Source: Podochytrium sp. JEL0797
Taxonomy: Eukaryota; Chytridiomycota; Chytridiomycetes; Chytridiales; Chytriomycetaceae
Length of the DNA: 20,815 bases
Direction of reading: 5' to 3'
NCBI GenBank assembly: GCA_027596195.1
Contig: JADGJG010000408.1
Location: 1-20,815 of the forward strand
Below, in pieces: positions 1 to 9,900 of the stretch (positions are counted from its first letter, which is position 1; every line of letters begins with the position of its first letter). A program made the position numbers and the translations under genes. Under the pieces are notes generated by a model that ran no database searches, had not been told where the DNA came from, and saw only the letters and a program-made list of their open reading frames with translations.

Positions 1-2
1 AT

Positions 3-118
3 TAGCTGAGGTGAACTGATGCTTTGTGGTCGAGCGAAATGTAGTTGCACTAGATTTCGCAAGGTGTTGGTGTTTTGAAGAGAAAATTGTCTCAAGTTAT
101 ATTCATGTGGCGAAGTTT
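3..118 (+). repeat. Left terminal inverted repeat of KDZ-like element
   Basis: This stretch matches the reverse complement of 2455-2570. Both outer ends read TAGCTGAGGTG. Further shared blocks are TCGAGCGAA, AGAAAATTGTCT and CATGTGGCGAAGTT, in the same order and at nearly the same spacing; I estimate about 70% identity by eye. Shorter matches (a GCACAA block, then GACTCTCAACA) continue inward, so the repeat was probably longer. Only two bases precede it in the window, so a target-site duplication cannot be tested. Confidence 0.8.
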
Positions 119-2215
119 GCCGAAAAGAGTCGAGACGAAAAAGCACAAGTCCTGTGGACTCTCAACACTATCGGGCGGGTCTGGAAGATCGTTGAACTTC
201 TCCAACTGAATCTTGATTTCACCAAACAGCTTCTTCAGCGTGTCCTGGAATCGAGCCGAGGCATGCTGTCCACGACCATTGAGCTTCTTTCATGCCATTT
301 TGACTTTTGCGTGTTCGACAGTGAGGCAACACAGCTTGGCCCAGATTGCCGCAGCCTCTTCTGCAATGGTCGCAGATTTCGATTTCAAAATATCAAGACC
401 ACCAACCAACTGGCCATCAAGACCATTCAGAAGAGTTTGCTCGCGAATCTAAAATAAATTGCTTGAATCAGTGTGTAGCCAGGAACACAAATCAGACATG
501 ACCAACCACCAAGTTTTCCGCAACAGTATCCGCGTATGACTTCACTACAGTTAATAAAAGTGTTTTTCATACTCTTGTCCAGTCCAGTAATGTTGTCCAA
601 ACCAGCTCGAATTGATTGTCGTAAAAGAAGAAAATCTGAGCACCAGGATACTTTTCGATCAAGTGTGTCAAAATAGTGACTGCATAACTGAGCTTCTCGC
701 CCTTCAACACACCCGCCCGACATCGCTAATGTTAATCTTTGAACTCTTGAAGATCGAAAATATATACTCACTGATCAAGACTTCAGCGACTTGATGTCTG
801 CAAAAGCTTCCAAAAACCGTGCTTTTGTCACAGCAATTGTCACGACTCTGGGTTTGCTCTCCCACGCGAAAACTTGATCCATATATCGTTTCACTTTTGT
901 TTGCAGAGGTTGATCTCATGTAGCTGTCATTGGGTTGAAGGAAAATCGCTGGTGTAAAGGCTTGAAAATGGTCAGAAACTCGAACACTCTTGAACACAAA
1001 AAAAAGAACACGTACTTGGTGTTGTGTGAGTCCCTTCTCCTCCAGCGGCAGGTGTTTTGTGCTTGAAAGAAAAGCACACGTCATTGGAGGAAATACGAGG
1101 AAGATTGCTTCCAAAGTCGCCGATATTCTTTCTGCCTGTGCAAGGACACACCGTTCGACCAGGGCCAAATTCCTCCGTCACATTCTCCATGAAGCACCCA
1201 TTTCCTGCTAAATGCATACATGCGGTACACGCGAATGCATGGCAGAAACGACTGGTAGATGGTGTTGTGGACTCTGCGTATGCGGGAATATCGTCAAACA
1301 GCTGCATTGCAGCACCATAAAACGTGTTATGAATCGCGATTCCTAACACAATGCACTTCGACTTTCTTTACTTTGAACGAGAACGAGTATTCTATTGCAA
1401 ATGAAATTTAGAAAAGAGGCAACTGGGAAAATCTGAGGGGTACTCACTCGGCTCTTCGGGGGTGCCAGGAAAGAATCCCGCAGAAATCAAAACGCTGCTG
1501 ATGGAATGCTCATTGCAGTATCGAATATCCACAGACTCAAACCCCTGTTAAGATTGATGGAGAACGACACCTGATGCCACACTGGATGCAGACTCACAGC
1601 AGCTCAGCTCCCTCCTCTTCTCACGAACAAACTCCTTTCCGTCCTTGTCCACCAGCTTGTGCGCATAAGCATGCTCGTGTGCATGCAAGTGACAACACAC
1701 CAAGTTGAGCCCAAGGCTGCGGCACAACAAGCAGGGGTACATCTCCAATCCCTCCGAGTTTACACACCCAGCAAACCCACATACTTCAGCATCGAGATCA
1801 GGACAAAGGGACTCAGCGGCCACAAGGGATACGCGGTAATAGCGGCCGAGTTTCCAGGATTCAGCTTCACACTTTCTCCTCGTCGCGTGGTCATTTCTTG
1901 ACGCTCGCGGGGTTTGGTTTGCTGCAAAGGTGGGTTTGTGTTGTGGAAGTTCGGAATCAGATGACGAGTTCTTGTCGTCAGCTTCGTGGTCGATATCCAC
2001 GTCGGGCGCCGCCTGTCGTCATCCCAAGCCGCAGATACTTCCGGCAAGGCGTCCGGCAAGGCGTTCGGTCTGAGGCATTTTCGCTGTTTCGTTGGCGGCA
2101 AGGCTGCCCGCAGGGATGCAAACTCTGCGTCCATGCGAGCCAGGTCTTCAGGACTCGTCGTCGAGGGAGGTGCAAAGCGCGACTTCAACTTGGTCATACG
2201 CATCAGCTTCGACAT
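92..2215 (-). pseudogene. KDZ-like transposase, degenerate
   Basis: Reading the minus strand, an ATG at 2215 opens MSKLMRMTKLKSRF. After a frameshift near 2005 comes a cysteine/histidine cluster (CGFAGC, YPCLLCRSLG, CCHLHAHEHA), then YCNEHSISSVLISAGFFPGTP, which resembles the 'cysteine cluster, then GYFPATP' block of KDZ proteins. A GTGAGT...AATAG intron near 1492-1436 follows. Later blocks are DNCCDKSTVFGSFCRH (compare the D-x-tGxf-xxCRH motif) and, after another one-base shift, GEKLSYAVTILTHL and a YD pair. The last block (near 434-92) keeps one frame except for a TGA near 285 and ends at a TGA at 94-92, inside the left inverted repeat. The expected DGE/E-W segment is not visible. Several frameshifts and stops make this a pseudogene. 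Family confidence is moderate. Confidence 0.6.
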
Positions 2216-2454
2216 CACGAGGAAATCAGCGAAGGGTGATGAGGCTTGGGCAGGTTTTTGTTCTGCTGTCGCGAAATGACAATTGGAAATATCCCGATCG
2301 ACTAGTCATCGCATTATATTTCCGTTACGTAGATGCAATTTTCAATTATTTTTTTCCATTACCCAGAGGGTAGTTAGGGGAGCACAAGCTGTTTTTTCTT
2401 TTTGTCGAAGCTTCAAAAAAAATCGAACTTCCTGTTGAGAGTCGATTGATTTGT

Positions 2455-2570
2455 GCAACTTCGCCACATGTATTTGTAATAGACAATTTTCTCCCGAAAA
2501 CACAAACTTCTCGCGAACACCAAGACCATTGGTATTCGCTCGACACTGCAACACCAAAGCACCTCAGCTA
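2455..2570 (-). repeat. Right terminal inverted repeat of KDZ-like element
   Basis: This is the partner of 3-118 in opposite orientation, ending CACCTCAGCTA at 2560-2570. It carries the mirror blocks AACTTCGCCACATG, AGACAATTTTCT and TTCGCTCGA. The sequence beyond 2570 no longer matches the left end, so 2570 is the likely element border. Confidence 0.8.
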
Positions 2571-2705
2571 GCCGCGCAACAGTTTCAACGCTTAATTTGA
2601 CCAAAAAATTTATTTTTGCACCGGGCCGTCCGCCGACATCCCGTGACTCGCCCGCCGATAGCCAGCGCCTTCACCATCTCTCTAAAAAAAGCACCGTCAA
2701 AACAA

Positions 2706-4641
2706 ATGTCAAAACAAATTCGGAGCCGCACCCAATGCATCAACTACAAATCTCTTTTAACATGCATCCTCCTAGGCGTATTTCTGAATGCAGCCCTCGG
2801 TATGCGGTATTACGGAACCGCCGTGACTGATGGGAACTTTGCAAGCCTGCCCATATTCGCCGAAACCCTCCACGAGCCGCTAGAATTCTTTCCCTCCCTT
2901 TCCTTCTCTTTTTTGCGATGCGATTCCGACAGCCCGCCGTCTTCCATTCACATGAAGTTCCATTTCACGCCATCACGAGCCGCGAAGGCGTTCAAACGGA
3001 GAGCTGTCATTACGTTGTTTTCGGCCAACCAGTCGCGGCAAGAATATGATACCCATTTTGCGGATGTTTTGTTACTGACGCACTCGTTTACGCGACACCA
3101 CGCGTCGGAGGAATACGAATTCGTTGTCGCGTTTACGGGCCGGTTGTCTCTCCGAAAGCAGCAGTCGCTTAAATCGCTTGGAGCTCGCCTCCTCCCGCTA
3201 CGCGAGCTCAACCCAGCTTCAGAAACAAGCGACACGAGTTCTATAGACACATACAAACCGTGTGTCGCGTGTTTTTCAAAGCTCTTTCTCTTTGGCCTTG
3301 AAGAATATTATTCCGACATTCTCTTTCTTGAAAGTACTCTCTTCCTCCGAAACACAACCCACCTCCTCCCCTCCCTCTTTTCCCACATCTCCCCAACCAC
3401 CACCTTCGCTGCCGTCCCTTCCCTCGGCCAATCCCCATCCATGCTCGACAGCGCCGTCCTCCTCTTCAAACCCTCCCTCACACGAATGCACAAACTCCTC
3501 GCCTATGCACCCCAATTCTACAATTCCTACTACAACGAACAAGCACTTCTCTCCCAATACTTTTCCGGCCCCCACAGCCCCTCCTGCACTCACTGGACGC
3601 GTCTCCCAGACACATACAACCTCCAACACGCCTCGCTACGCGACGCCTACCAAATCTCGCACGCAGGAATAATCCAACACACTTTCTGGCCACCCGCCAC
3701 CACCACCAAGGGCACGAACCCGCCACGGAAGCGACACATGGCGGGACTTGACGCAGCTTGGAAACACACCATCCACGAGACCTATACCGCACAAGTCTCC
3801 CGCGCGGGAAAGAGTGACGTGAGTCTCATACCAGAAACAGAAGCCGACTTTTCCGTCATGCTCCGCGCCAACACGTGGACGTCCCGCACAATGATTTACT
3901 CGATCCTCACAGAAAAGCGCGGAGATGCGATCATCACACGTGTGATGGGGAACCGTGCTCGGTATTGCGCTGGATACCCTGGATGTTTCACGTATCTCCG
4001 AGAAACGACGCACCCGGGTACCGAAGCTGTGTGGATGAAGGCGTATGATGCGCGGTTCTTGATTGAACAGTATGATTTTGTATGGCTATTGGACGCGAGG
4101 GATGCCTTCATTATGAATGGGGAGATTGACGTGCGTGTGGTGCTGGGAAAGTTGATTTTGGAGCATCCGTATGTAGACCCAGATGTGATTATTGCGCGCG
4201 ATTTCAATCACATGAATGCGGGGAGTTTCTTTCTCCGGTCGAGTGAGTGGACGCGGAGCGTTTTTATTCCCGAGTGGATCGCGGATGAACAGTTGGATTG
4301 GTTTCAGAAGGAGCAGCAGGCGATTATTGAAATGTTTGAGGTCGATGAGCATAATATTCGCAGTCATTTGGTGGATGTGCCGCAGGAGGAGTCGCCGCAG
4401 TTCAATGGATATTATTTTGGTGAGTGTTTTGACGCGACAGTGATATTTTTGCGAAATGCGCTCAAACTGGAATGCAGGACCCGGCAAGCACTATAAAAAG
4501 GGCGACTTTGTATTGCATGCGCCAAGCAGAGGATATTGGGGGTTGAGCGAATGGCTTGAGAAAAACAACCAAACCGAGTTCCGCCGGCGGCGACGCGCTG
4601 ATTTTGTGGAATCTGGATTGATGAGCAAGCCAGAGAGTTGA
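2706..4641 (+). CDS. GT8-GT34 fusion glycosyltransferase, type II membrane
   Basis: Two exons, 2706-4419 and 4478-4641, with a 58-bp GTGAGT...TGCAG intron; 625 residues. The frame is open upstream, but 2706 is the first ATG, and it places a basic tail before a membrane anchor at residues 16-33, as in Golgi type II enzymes. Residues about 100-345 look like glycogenin-type GT8 (VITLF start, LDSAVLLFKPS, WTRLPDTYN). Residues about 380-615 look like GT34, the MNN10/galactomannan galactosyltransferase family (RARYCAGYPGCF, WLLDARDAFIMN, MNAGSFFLR, W-x4-QQA, and GDFVLHAPS in exon 2). The expected DxD of GT8 is replaced by E-S-T (209-211), so that half may be inactive. The GT34 acidic motif reads DARD (463-466) rather than DxD. 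Expected role: Golgi transfer of hexoses from nucleotide sugars; the acceptor is unknown. The domain calls are by motif; catalysis is inference. Confidence 0.8.
4420..4477 (+). other. Intron in the GT8-GT34 gene
   Basis: GTGAGT donor at 4420 and TGCAG acceptor ending at 4477. Splicing joins TTT-G to GA-CCC in phase, giving YYFGPGKHYKKGDF, which restores the GT34 C-terminal GDF-x-x-H block. Reading straight through instead gives an unrelated 19-residue tail and an early stop. Confidence 0.8.
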
Positions 4642-4967
4642 ATATATATAGTTTGTCGATCCATTTTCAGCCCTGACCGTTGATAAATCCTGCAATAATT
4701 GAAAAGTCTCTCAAGTTAAAAATGAGGACCGGTGAAGGTTTGATAGATTCGTAGGTCGACTTCTTGGGGGGTAATAATATTTTTAAAGGTTCCGAATTAT
4801 ACGACGGTGTGAGGTTTTAGGGGAGGGTATGTACTTCCGTACGAGAATAGGTCGATGGAGATGTCTGAGGATTGCTGAACGAGGAGAAGGGGATCGAAGC
4901 AATTAACCTCTGATACCATTTTCGATTTGATGCCAACACAACGGCTGGAGTTAAGATATAAATTTAT
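4642..4967. other. Short spacer between convergent genes
   Basis: This 326-bp stretch separates the 3' ends of the two convergent glycosyltransferase genes. It is AT-rich in patches (a TATATATA run just after the first stop, ATAATATTTTTAAAGG near 4780) and probably holds both 3' UTRs and poly(A) sites. I see no ORF, RNA gene or repeat in it. Confidence 0.6.
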
Positions 4968-6882
4968 TTATGATGTAGTCATTGTTTCGTTTTCACTCTG
5001 CTTCAAACGCGATTCTTCCGCTCTCGCTTCCTCCACTGCCTTTTTGACCATCTCACCCTTCCACTCCAGTTCCACCGTCTCCAAGGACACCGGATTTTTC
5101 ACAGTGCCATCATCAACCTTCTCCAAATCAAACAAGATCCGCTCTTCAATCCAATCAACCACTCGATCGATAATCTCAGGCGATTCCACTCCTGAGAAAT
5201 CAATACATGCAAGCGCCGTCCTGCGGACCAGAAGCTGATCAAACTTAGCCAATATCATGGAACCATTTTGGAGATCGCGTTGGATGGAATGGATAGAATT
5301 TGAAACACACTCAGTGGACGAGACAAGGCCGAGCTGCCGCAATCGTCCGTTTGCGTTTTCGATCTTTAGAATCGAGTGATGTATGTGAACTCTGAAGAAA
5401 TATATTTTAAATATGTACCGAGACTAACGCGTTCAATTTTCAAACCTATCAAAGGCTGTCAAACACCTGAAAAACATCCCGACAGTTTTGCAATTGTGGT
5501 ACACAATGGAATTCGAATCCACAAACTGGCGTGTGTGTGTCTCTTTGGACCAGACATACCAATTTGTCTCGCGATAATGTATCCGACTTTCGCGAATGTA
5601 GTACGCAAACTGATGGTCTTCCGGCCCCTCCAAATTTCCTTCACGCAGTGGAACTTTGCTGAAATGCATCCACTCCGTCACCGCCGCGCTTGCAAGGTAC
5701 AGCATTCCATGGGCTATATACAGTTTCCCGTACTTTTTGTCAAACACTTCCATGAAATGACCTAACCAATGGCTCCGCTTTTCCTCAGCCTCACGCACAC
5801 GGCGGGCAAACACAGAGAGGTTAATCATTTCATCATCGTCCCCTTTTCCCGCGTAGAGATACCGTTTGCACCATTTGTCGGGGTGGGTAGGGTGCGGCGC
5901 GTACATCAGGGTGCGTGCGTGTTTGAACCAGTCGTGCACTTTGCCATTGTTCATTCCCTCCTCGCGGTCCGTCACCATGGTGTCTTCGGGGTGCATTGCG
6001 ATTTCCATTTGTATCTGGGTTTGGTGTTCGTGTGACCCTCCCTTTCCGAAAATAAACTGGCAAAATAGAAAATAGAAAAATGTATCAATATTTATTAATT
6101 AAAATAGTAAACCTTTTCTTTTGACTCACCACAAAATCCGTCCGATTCTCTTCCGCAATCTCGGCATTTAAGGACCGATATTTTTGCCGCAAATAATTTC
6201 TCCTCGCTGTACTAGCCAACGACGGCGCACTGAAAATTCCAACTACCGCGGGCCTTGCGACAAAGCACCCATTCGTTTCCACATCTAGAATAGCATCCAT
6301 TCTCGAGTCGTGCTCCGCCGTCTGAACGAGAGACAGCAGATTGCGCGGTGGTACTACAGCCGATGGAAATGCGTCTGTTTTCCCAGGCGCAAATTCATCG
6401 TTTGAAACGAGGGAGAAGGAAACCATTAAAAGTGCGAAAGCAATCAGGAAGGTGACAGCAGCCACACGCTGCAAGTCGAAATTGAAGGATTTTGTCAGGC
6501 CCTGACTTCTAAGACAAGTTAATAAGGGGAGTTATAATACGGGGGTGAATAGAATTTGTGACGAAAGACGATATCCCGAGAGGCGAATTGCGTAGGTTAA
6601 GTCGATATCTTCTGGTGACGGTGAGGGCCAATCCCGCAATGAGGATAATGTGGGGATGCTATCTCTACGTACAGTTGATGAGACTTTCCGCTTGCATGTG
6701 ATCGGAATTTCGCGAAGTGCATTTTTGACAGCAAGATTTCTTGATCTTTCGGCGACAAATTTTCCACGGGGTCGGTGATTCACCCAAAAAAATGGCAATC
6801 GGTGAAAATTTTCAAAAGCATTTGAAATGAGTTTTTGCATTCCTGTCAACCACCAACACCAAAAACATTTGAATAGCGCCAT
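4968..6882 (-). CDS. GT31-like glycosyltransferase, type II membrane
   Basis: Four minus-strand exons: 6882-6673, 6468-6130, 6056-5467 and 5391-4968, all in phase; 520 residues. Introns: GTACGT..TTGCAG (204 bp), GTGAGT..GCCAG (73 bp) and GTGTTT..TTCAG (75 bp, weak donor). A membrane anchor (RVAAVTFLIAFALLMVSFSLV, about 71-91) follows the KRKVSST basic stretch. The lumenal domain fits the beta-1,3-galactosyltransferase (GT31) plan: VVGIFSAPSLASTARRNYLR, then FIFGKG at 184-189, NNGKVHDWF, the metal-binding acidic triplet DDD at 256-258 followed by MINL, YLAS, and PEDH at 328-331. The last ~80 residues are charged, helical and unassigned. Expected role: Golgi transfer of a sugar in beta-1,3 linkage; substrate unknown. 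Exon 1 is the least certain part; if it is wrong, the first ATG in exon 2 (near 6426) would cut into the anchor. Confidence 0.72.
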
Positions 6883-6953
6883 TTAATGGCAAAAATAAAA
6901 CTGTATTTCTTACTAAATGGATATATTTTTTTTCTCCCCCTCATCCGCCCGCA

Positions 6954-9900
6954 TTAATTCTCAACCTCGTTCACCCCCTCCCTTACGGCAACTCTATTCT
7001 CAATATCATCAACACCATCTGGTCCATCCTGTACTTGCAATGACAGAAAATACAGCTTCACCGCCTCGACCAATTGTGCCTTTAATTTGGCAATCAGTAA
7101 TAATCAATGAGTGCGAGGTGGCATACCTTCAGCCCGGATTTCTTCACCCCTTTCGATTTCAAAAACTCGCGAAGTTGCATGCATTTCTCACTCCCCAATG
7201 TGGCGTTTAAATAAGCTCGCTGCATTCTTGCGCCCAACTTTTCCGATTGACTCCTAGGATCTTGATTCTCGTCGCCATGCGCACCGATGCCCGTGGTTTC
7301 GTCGTTGGCCACGAGTGTCATAGGACGTTGAGTGGCTGGGCGAGGTAGCGGTGAAGTGTGGAGAGGGTTGAAATACGAACGAATCGACGTACTCCCGACA
7401 CACGTCCTGTCCGAATTGGCATTGCGGCGCGCTGCACTCGACTTAGCGAGGGGTGTTGCTTTCGCCGTGTCTGGCGCGCTGCCTTCCAGTTCGCGATTCC
7501 ACTGCGTCGCGTCGTTGAAGATCCGAACCGTCCCATCTTGTTCAGATCCATACGATGTCGTGTTGCGGTTGTGCTTCAGCAAAAATCCTTGCCCGTTCCC
7601 CTGAAGAAACGAATCTACGCGAGCTATCCCATCAACTGCCAAAGACTCTGCAGCAGCCACAGCCCCTGCTGGACTTGTTCGATTCACGCGTCCCATGGCT
7701 TCAGGACCGCAGTTCACGCGAAATTCGGAGTTCTTGCTCTCCACGTCGTCTTGACTTATGGCCCGCGCGTTGAGAATAGGGAAAAGAGAGTCGTCGCGAT
7801 TTCCGTCTCGTTTCAGAACCTCGTTCTCCAGCAGCGTGAACCCCTCGAGACTGCAGATGATGTTGACTTGTTGCTGGTATGGTAACTGGTGAGTCTTGTC
7901 AAAATCAATCTTGCTTTGGCCAGTGAGTTTGCGGTCCGATGAGGATAGATTTGGAAGTGCCGCCGAAGGAAGGTTTCGGTAAATGTACGGCATACTCTGC
8001 AATATTTCGTTAGAATATGAAAAAAAATTGGGGATGGCTTACAAGTTCCTTCAGGAAAGCTTCAAACTCATTTCGGCGTGTGGCACGATTCTCACAACTC
8101 ACAGCCTTGTTCTGGTATGACTCGTCGTCAACTCGTCTCAGAAGCCAACAGAATTTAGCTTCGTTCAAACTCCCCTGTGCACGCAACCCGTTCTCCACGT
8201 TGGGAGCAAAAAACTCCTGAGCCATCGCGACATCCTGCGTGTCGGTGCGCTCGAACCAATCGGGCGTAAACACAGGATCCCCGCCAGACTCAGCCCATCT
8301 CACCCAAGCTTCCTTTTTCAATACCAGCCCAAAGCCCCCAGTCGAAACAGCAACAACAAGGCGCTTGAACCAGTGGACATAATCATAAATGGGGATAAGA
8401 AGCCGCGAAGCGTCCAAGGGATTCTGCTCCGGCTGGTATAGGTTGTTGATGAAATCCACGCCCTCGCTAAAATACCGGTCCAGCTCGCACACAAAACTGC
8501 AATACGCGTGCCACTGGTGAAGCTCCGGCATTTTCGGACTTTCGCAACCCAAGAAGTAGAGCAAAGAAAGGACCTGTTCTGTCCAAAGTTGTTGGCCGTC
8601 TTTGCCTGCAAGAAATGATCAGCGAAATCTATAATTCATCCGTCGCCAGCACCTTTCAAAACCAATCCTGATAAATTGAAAGCCCCGTTCAAATCAAAGA
8701 GAGTCCGGAATGATTCAAACGACTCGATACAAAGAATTGCTTCGGCATGCGCGAAGACACGGCCTCTCCAAGCCAAACGTTCGGGAGCGGCTTTCTGGAA
8801 TTCCAAGATTTGACGCACGGAGAGGACTGGGTCCGGAGCGCTGAGCCAGTGACGTGGGTGCGAGTCGTTGATACGCGAAACTGTTGAAAGGAAGGATGGA
8901 GCTGTCCACACCAAAGCAGAAAGCATGGTTGACTTCTTAAAAGAACGTGACCCAACAGAAGAGAAGGCTGTCGAAGTGGCCTCACCGCATCTGCGAAAGA
9001 CTTCTGAGGCATTGGTGGGGCGAGTGAATCCATTGTTGATGAGGTTGGAAATACTTGCCCCGTCCATTGTGATCCAACTAAAATCAATGCCCAACTCATG
9101 AAAGTGCTTCATGATATCAAGCAGTATTAGACGCGTCGTAGCCCCATCCGTGGTGTCTATCATATACTGCAGTACAATGTCGGACAGCTGAAGACGCAGG
9201 GAGTCTGGTATCGTGAATATTGACAAGTGGGTGGCACGAACCGCACTCGCAAGGCACATTTCAAGGAGGAGCTCGTCCGCTTGCAGGACCAGCTGAGTCA
9301 AGCTTTGAGAGAAATCGGCGCAATACTGAGCCGACGCCTTGAGCTGACCGGGTAGGGTAATCGGGGAATTGTTGGAGCCGTCAAGCACCTGGATGGCATT
9401 TGACAAAACGGGTACCAAAGAAGAGAAGCGACAGCAGATTGAAGAAAGTTTCTTGAGCTGCTCCTCGTGAGCTTGCTTGTTGAGCAGCGCGTTGCGGTGG
9501 CTTGAATCTGGCGCTAAAAAATTGTCGGTTCTTTTCCTATTGTTGAATATGACAATGTTACCATCGGAATCAGGGTCTTGTTCCTTCTTGTTCAAAGTGA
9601 CTCGAGTCTTTGCGGCAAGCTGGTTCATGTACTCAAACAGCCTTCGCATAAATTCCCTGCTGATCGAAAGGCGGAGCGCAATCCGCGCTGGGAATCCACC
9701 ATCGAGGAGGAGTGTCTTGAGGTCCTCCACAAGAGCACTTGTCTCGACTTTGCTGGTATTCAGGAGATCCTCCAACTGAAATAAAAGTGAAATTAGAAAA
9801 ACCCACAAACCAATAAAGAGAACCAACCAATTCCACTGATCGAACAATTGGGACAGACGGGTCAACACCTGGAATCACTGAGCGCGCATAATGCTCCTCA

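Larger units (their letters stand above)
3..2570. mobile_element. Decayed KDZ-like DNA transposon, ~2.57 kb
   Basis: The element is bounded by long imperfect inverted repeats (3-118 and 2455-2570) and holds one broken minus-strand gene with KDZ-transposase motifs. KDZ (Kyakuja-Dileera-Zisupton) elements are cut-and-paste transposons whose transposases carry cysteine-cluster domains before the catalytic part; that is established knowledge. The inverted repeats and the broken gene are seen directly. The family assignment is motif matching by eye. Frameshifts and in-frame stops show the element is inactive. Its right end lies about 135 bp before the start codon of the next gene, so it may supply part of that gene's upstream region. 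Confidence 0.65.

Noticed and set aside
26..457. 143-codon plus-strand open frame
   Set aside because: It is antisense to the decayed KDZ-like transposase and overlaps the inverted repeat. The minus strand carries the meaningful motifs.
2616..2705. N-terminal extension of the GT8-GT34 frame
   Set aside because: The frame is open upstream, but the first codon there is TTG, not ATG; the first true ATG is at 2706 and gives a sensible membrane-anchor topology.
3262..3672. 136-codon Ser/Pro/Thr-rich plus-strand frame
   Set aside because: Shadow of the GT8 coding region in another frame, caused by its C-rich codon usage.
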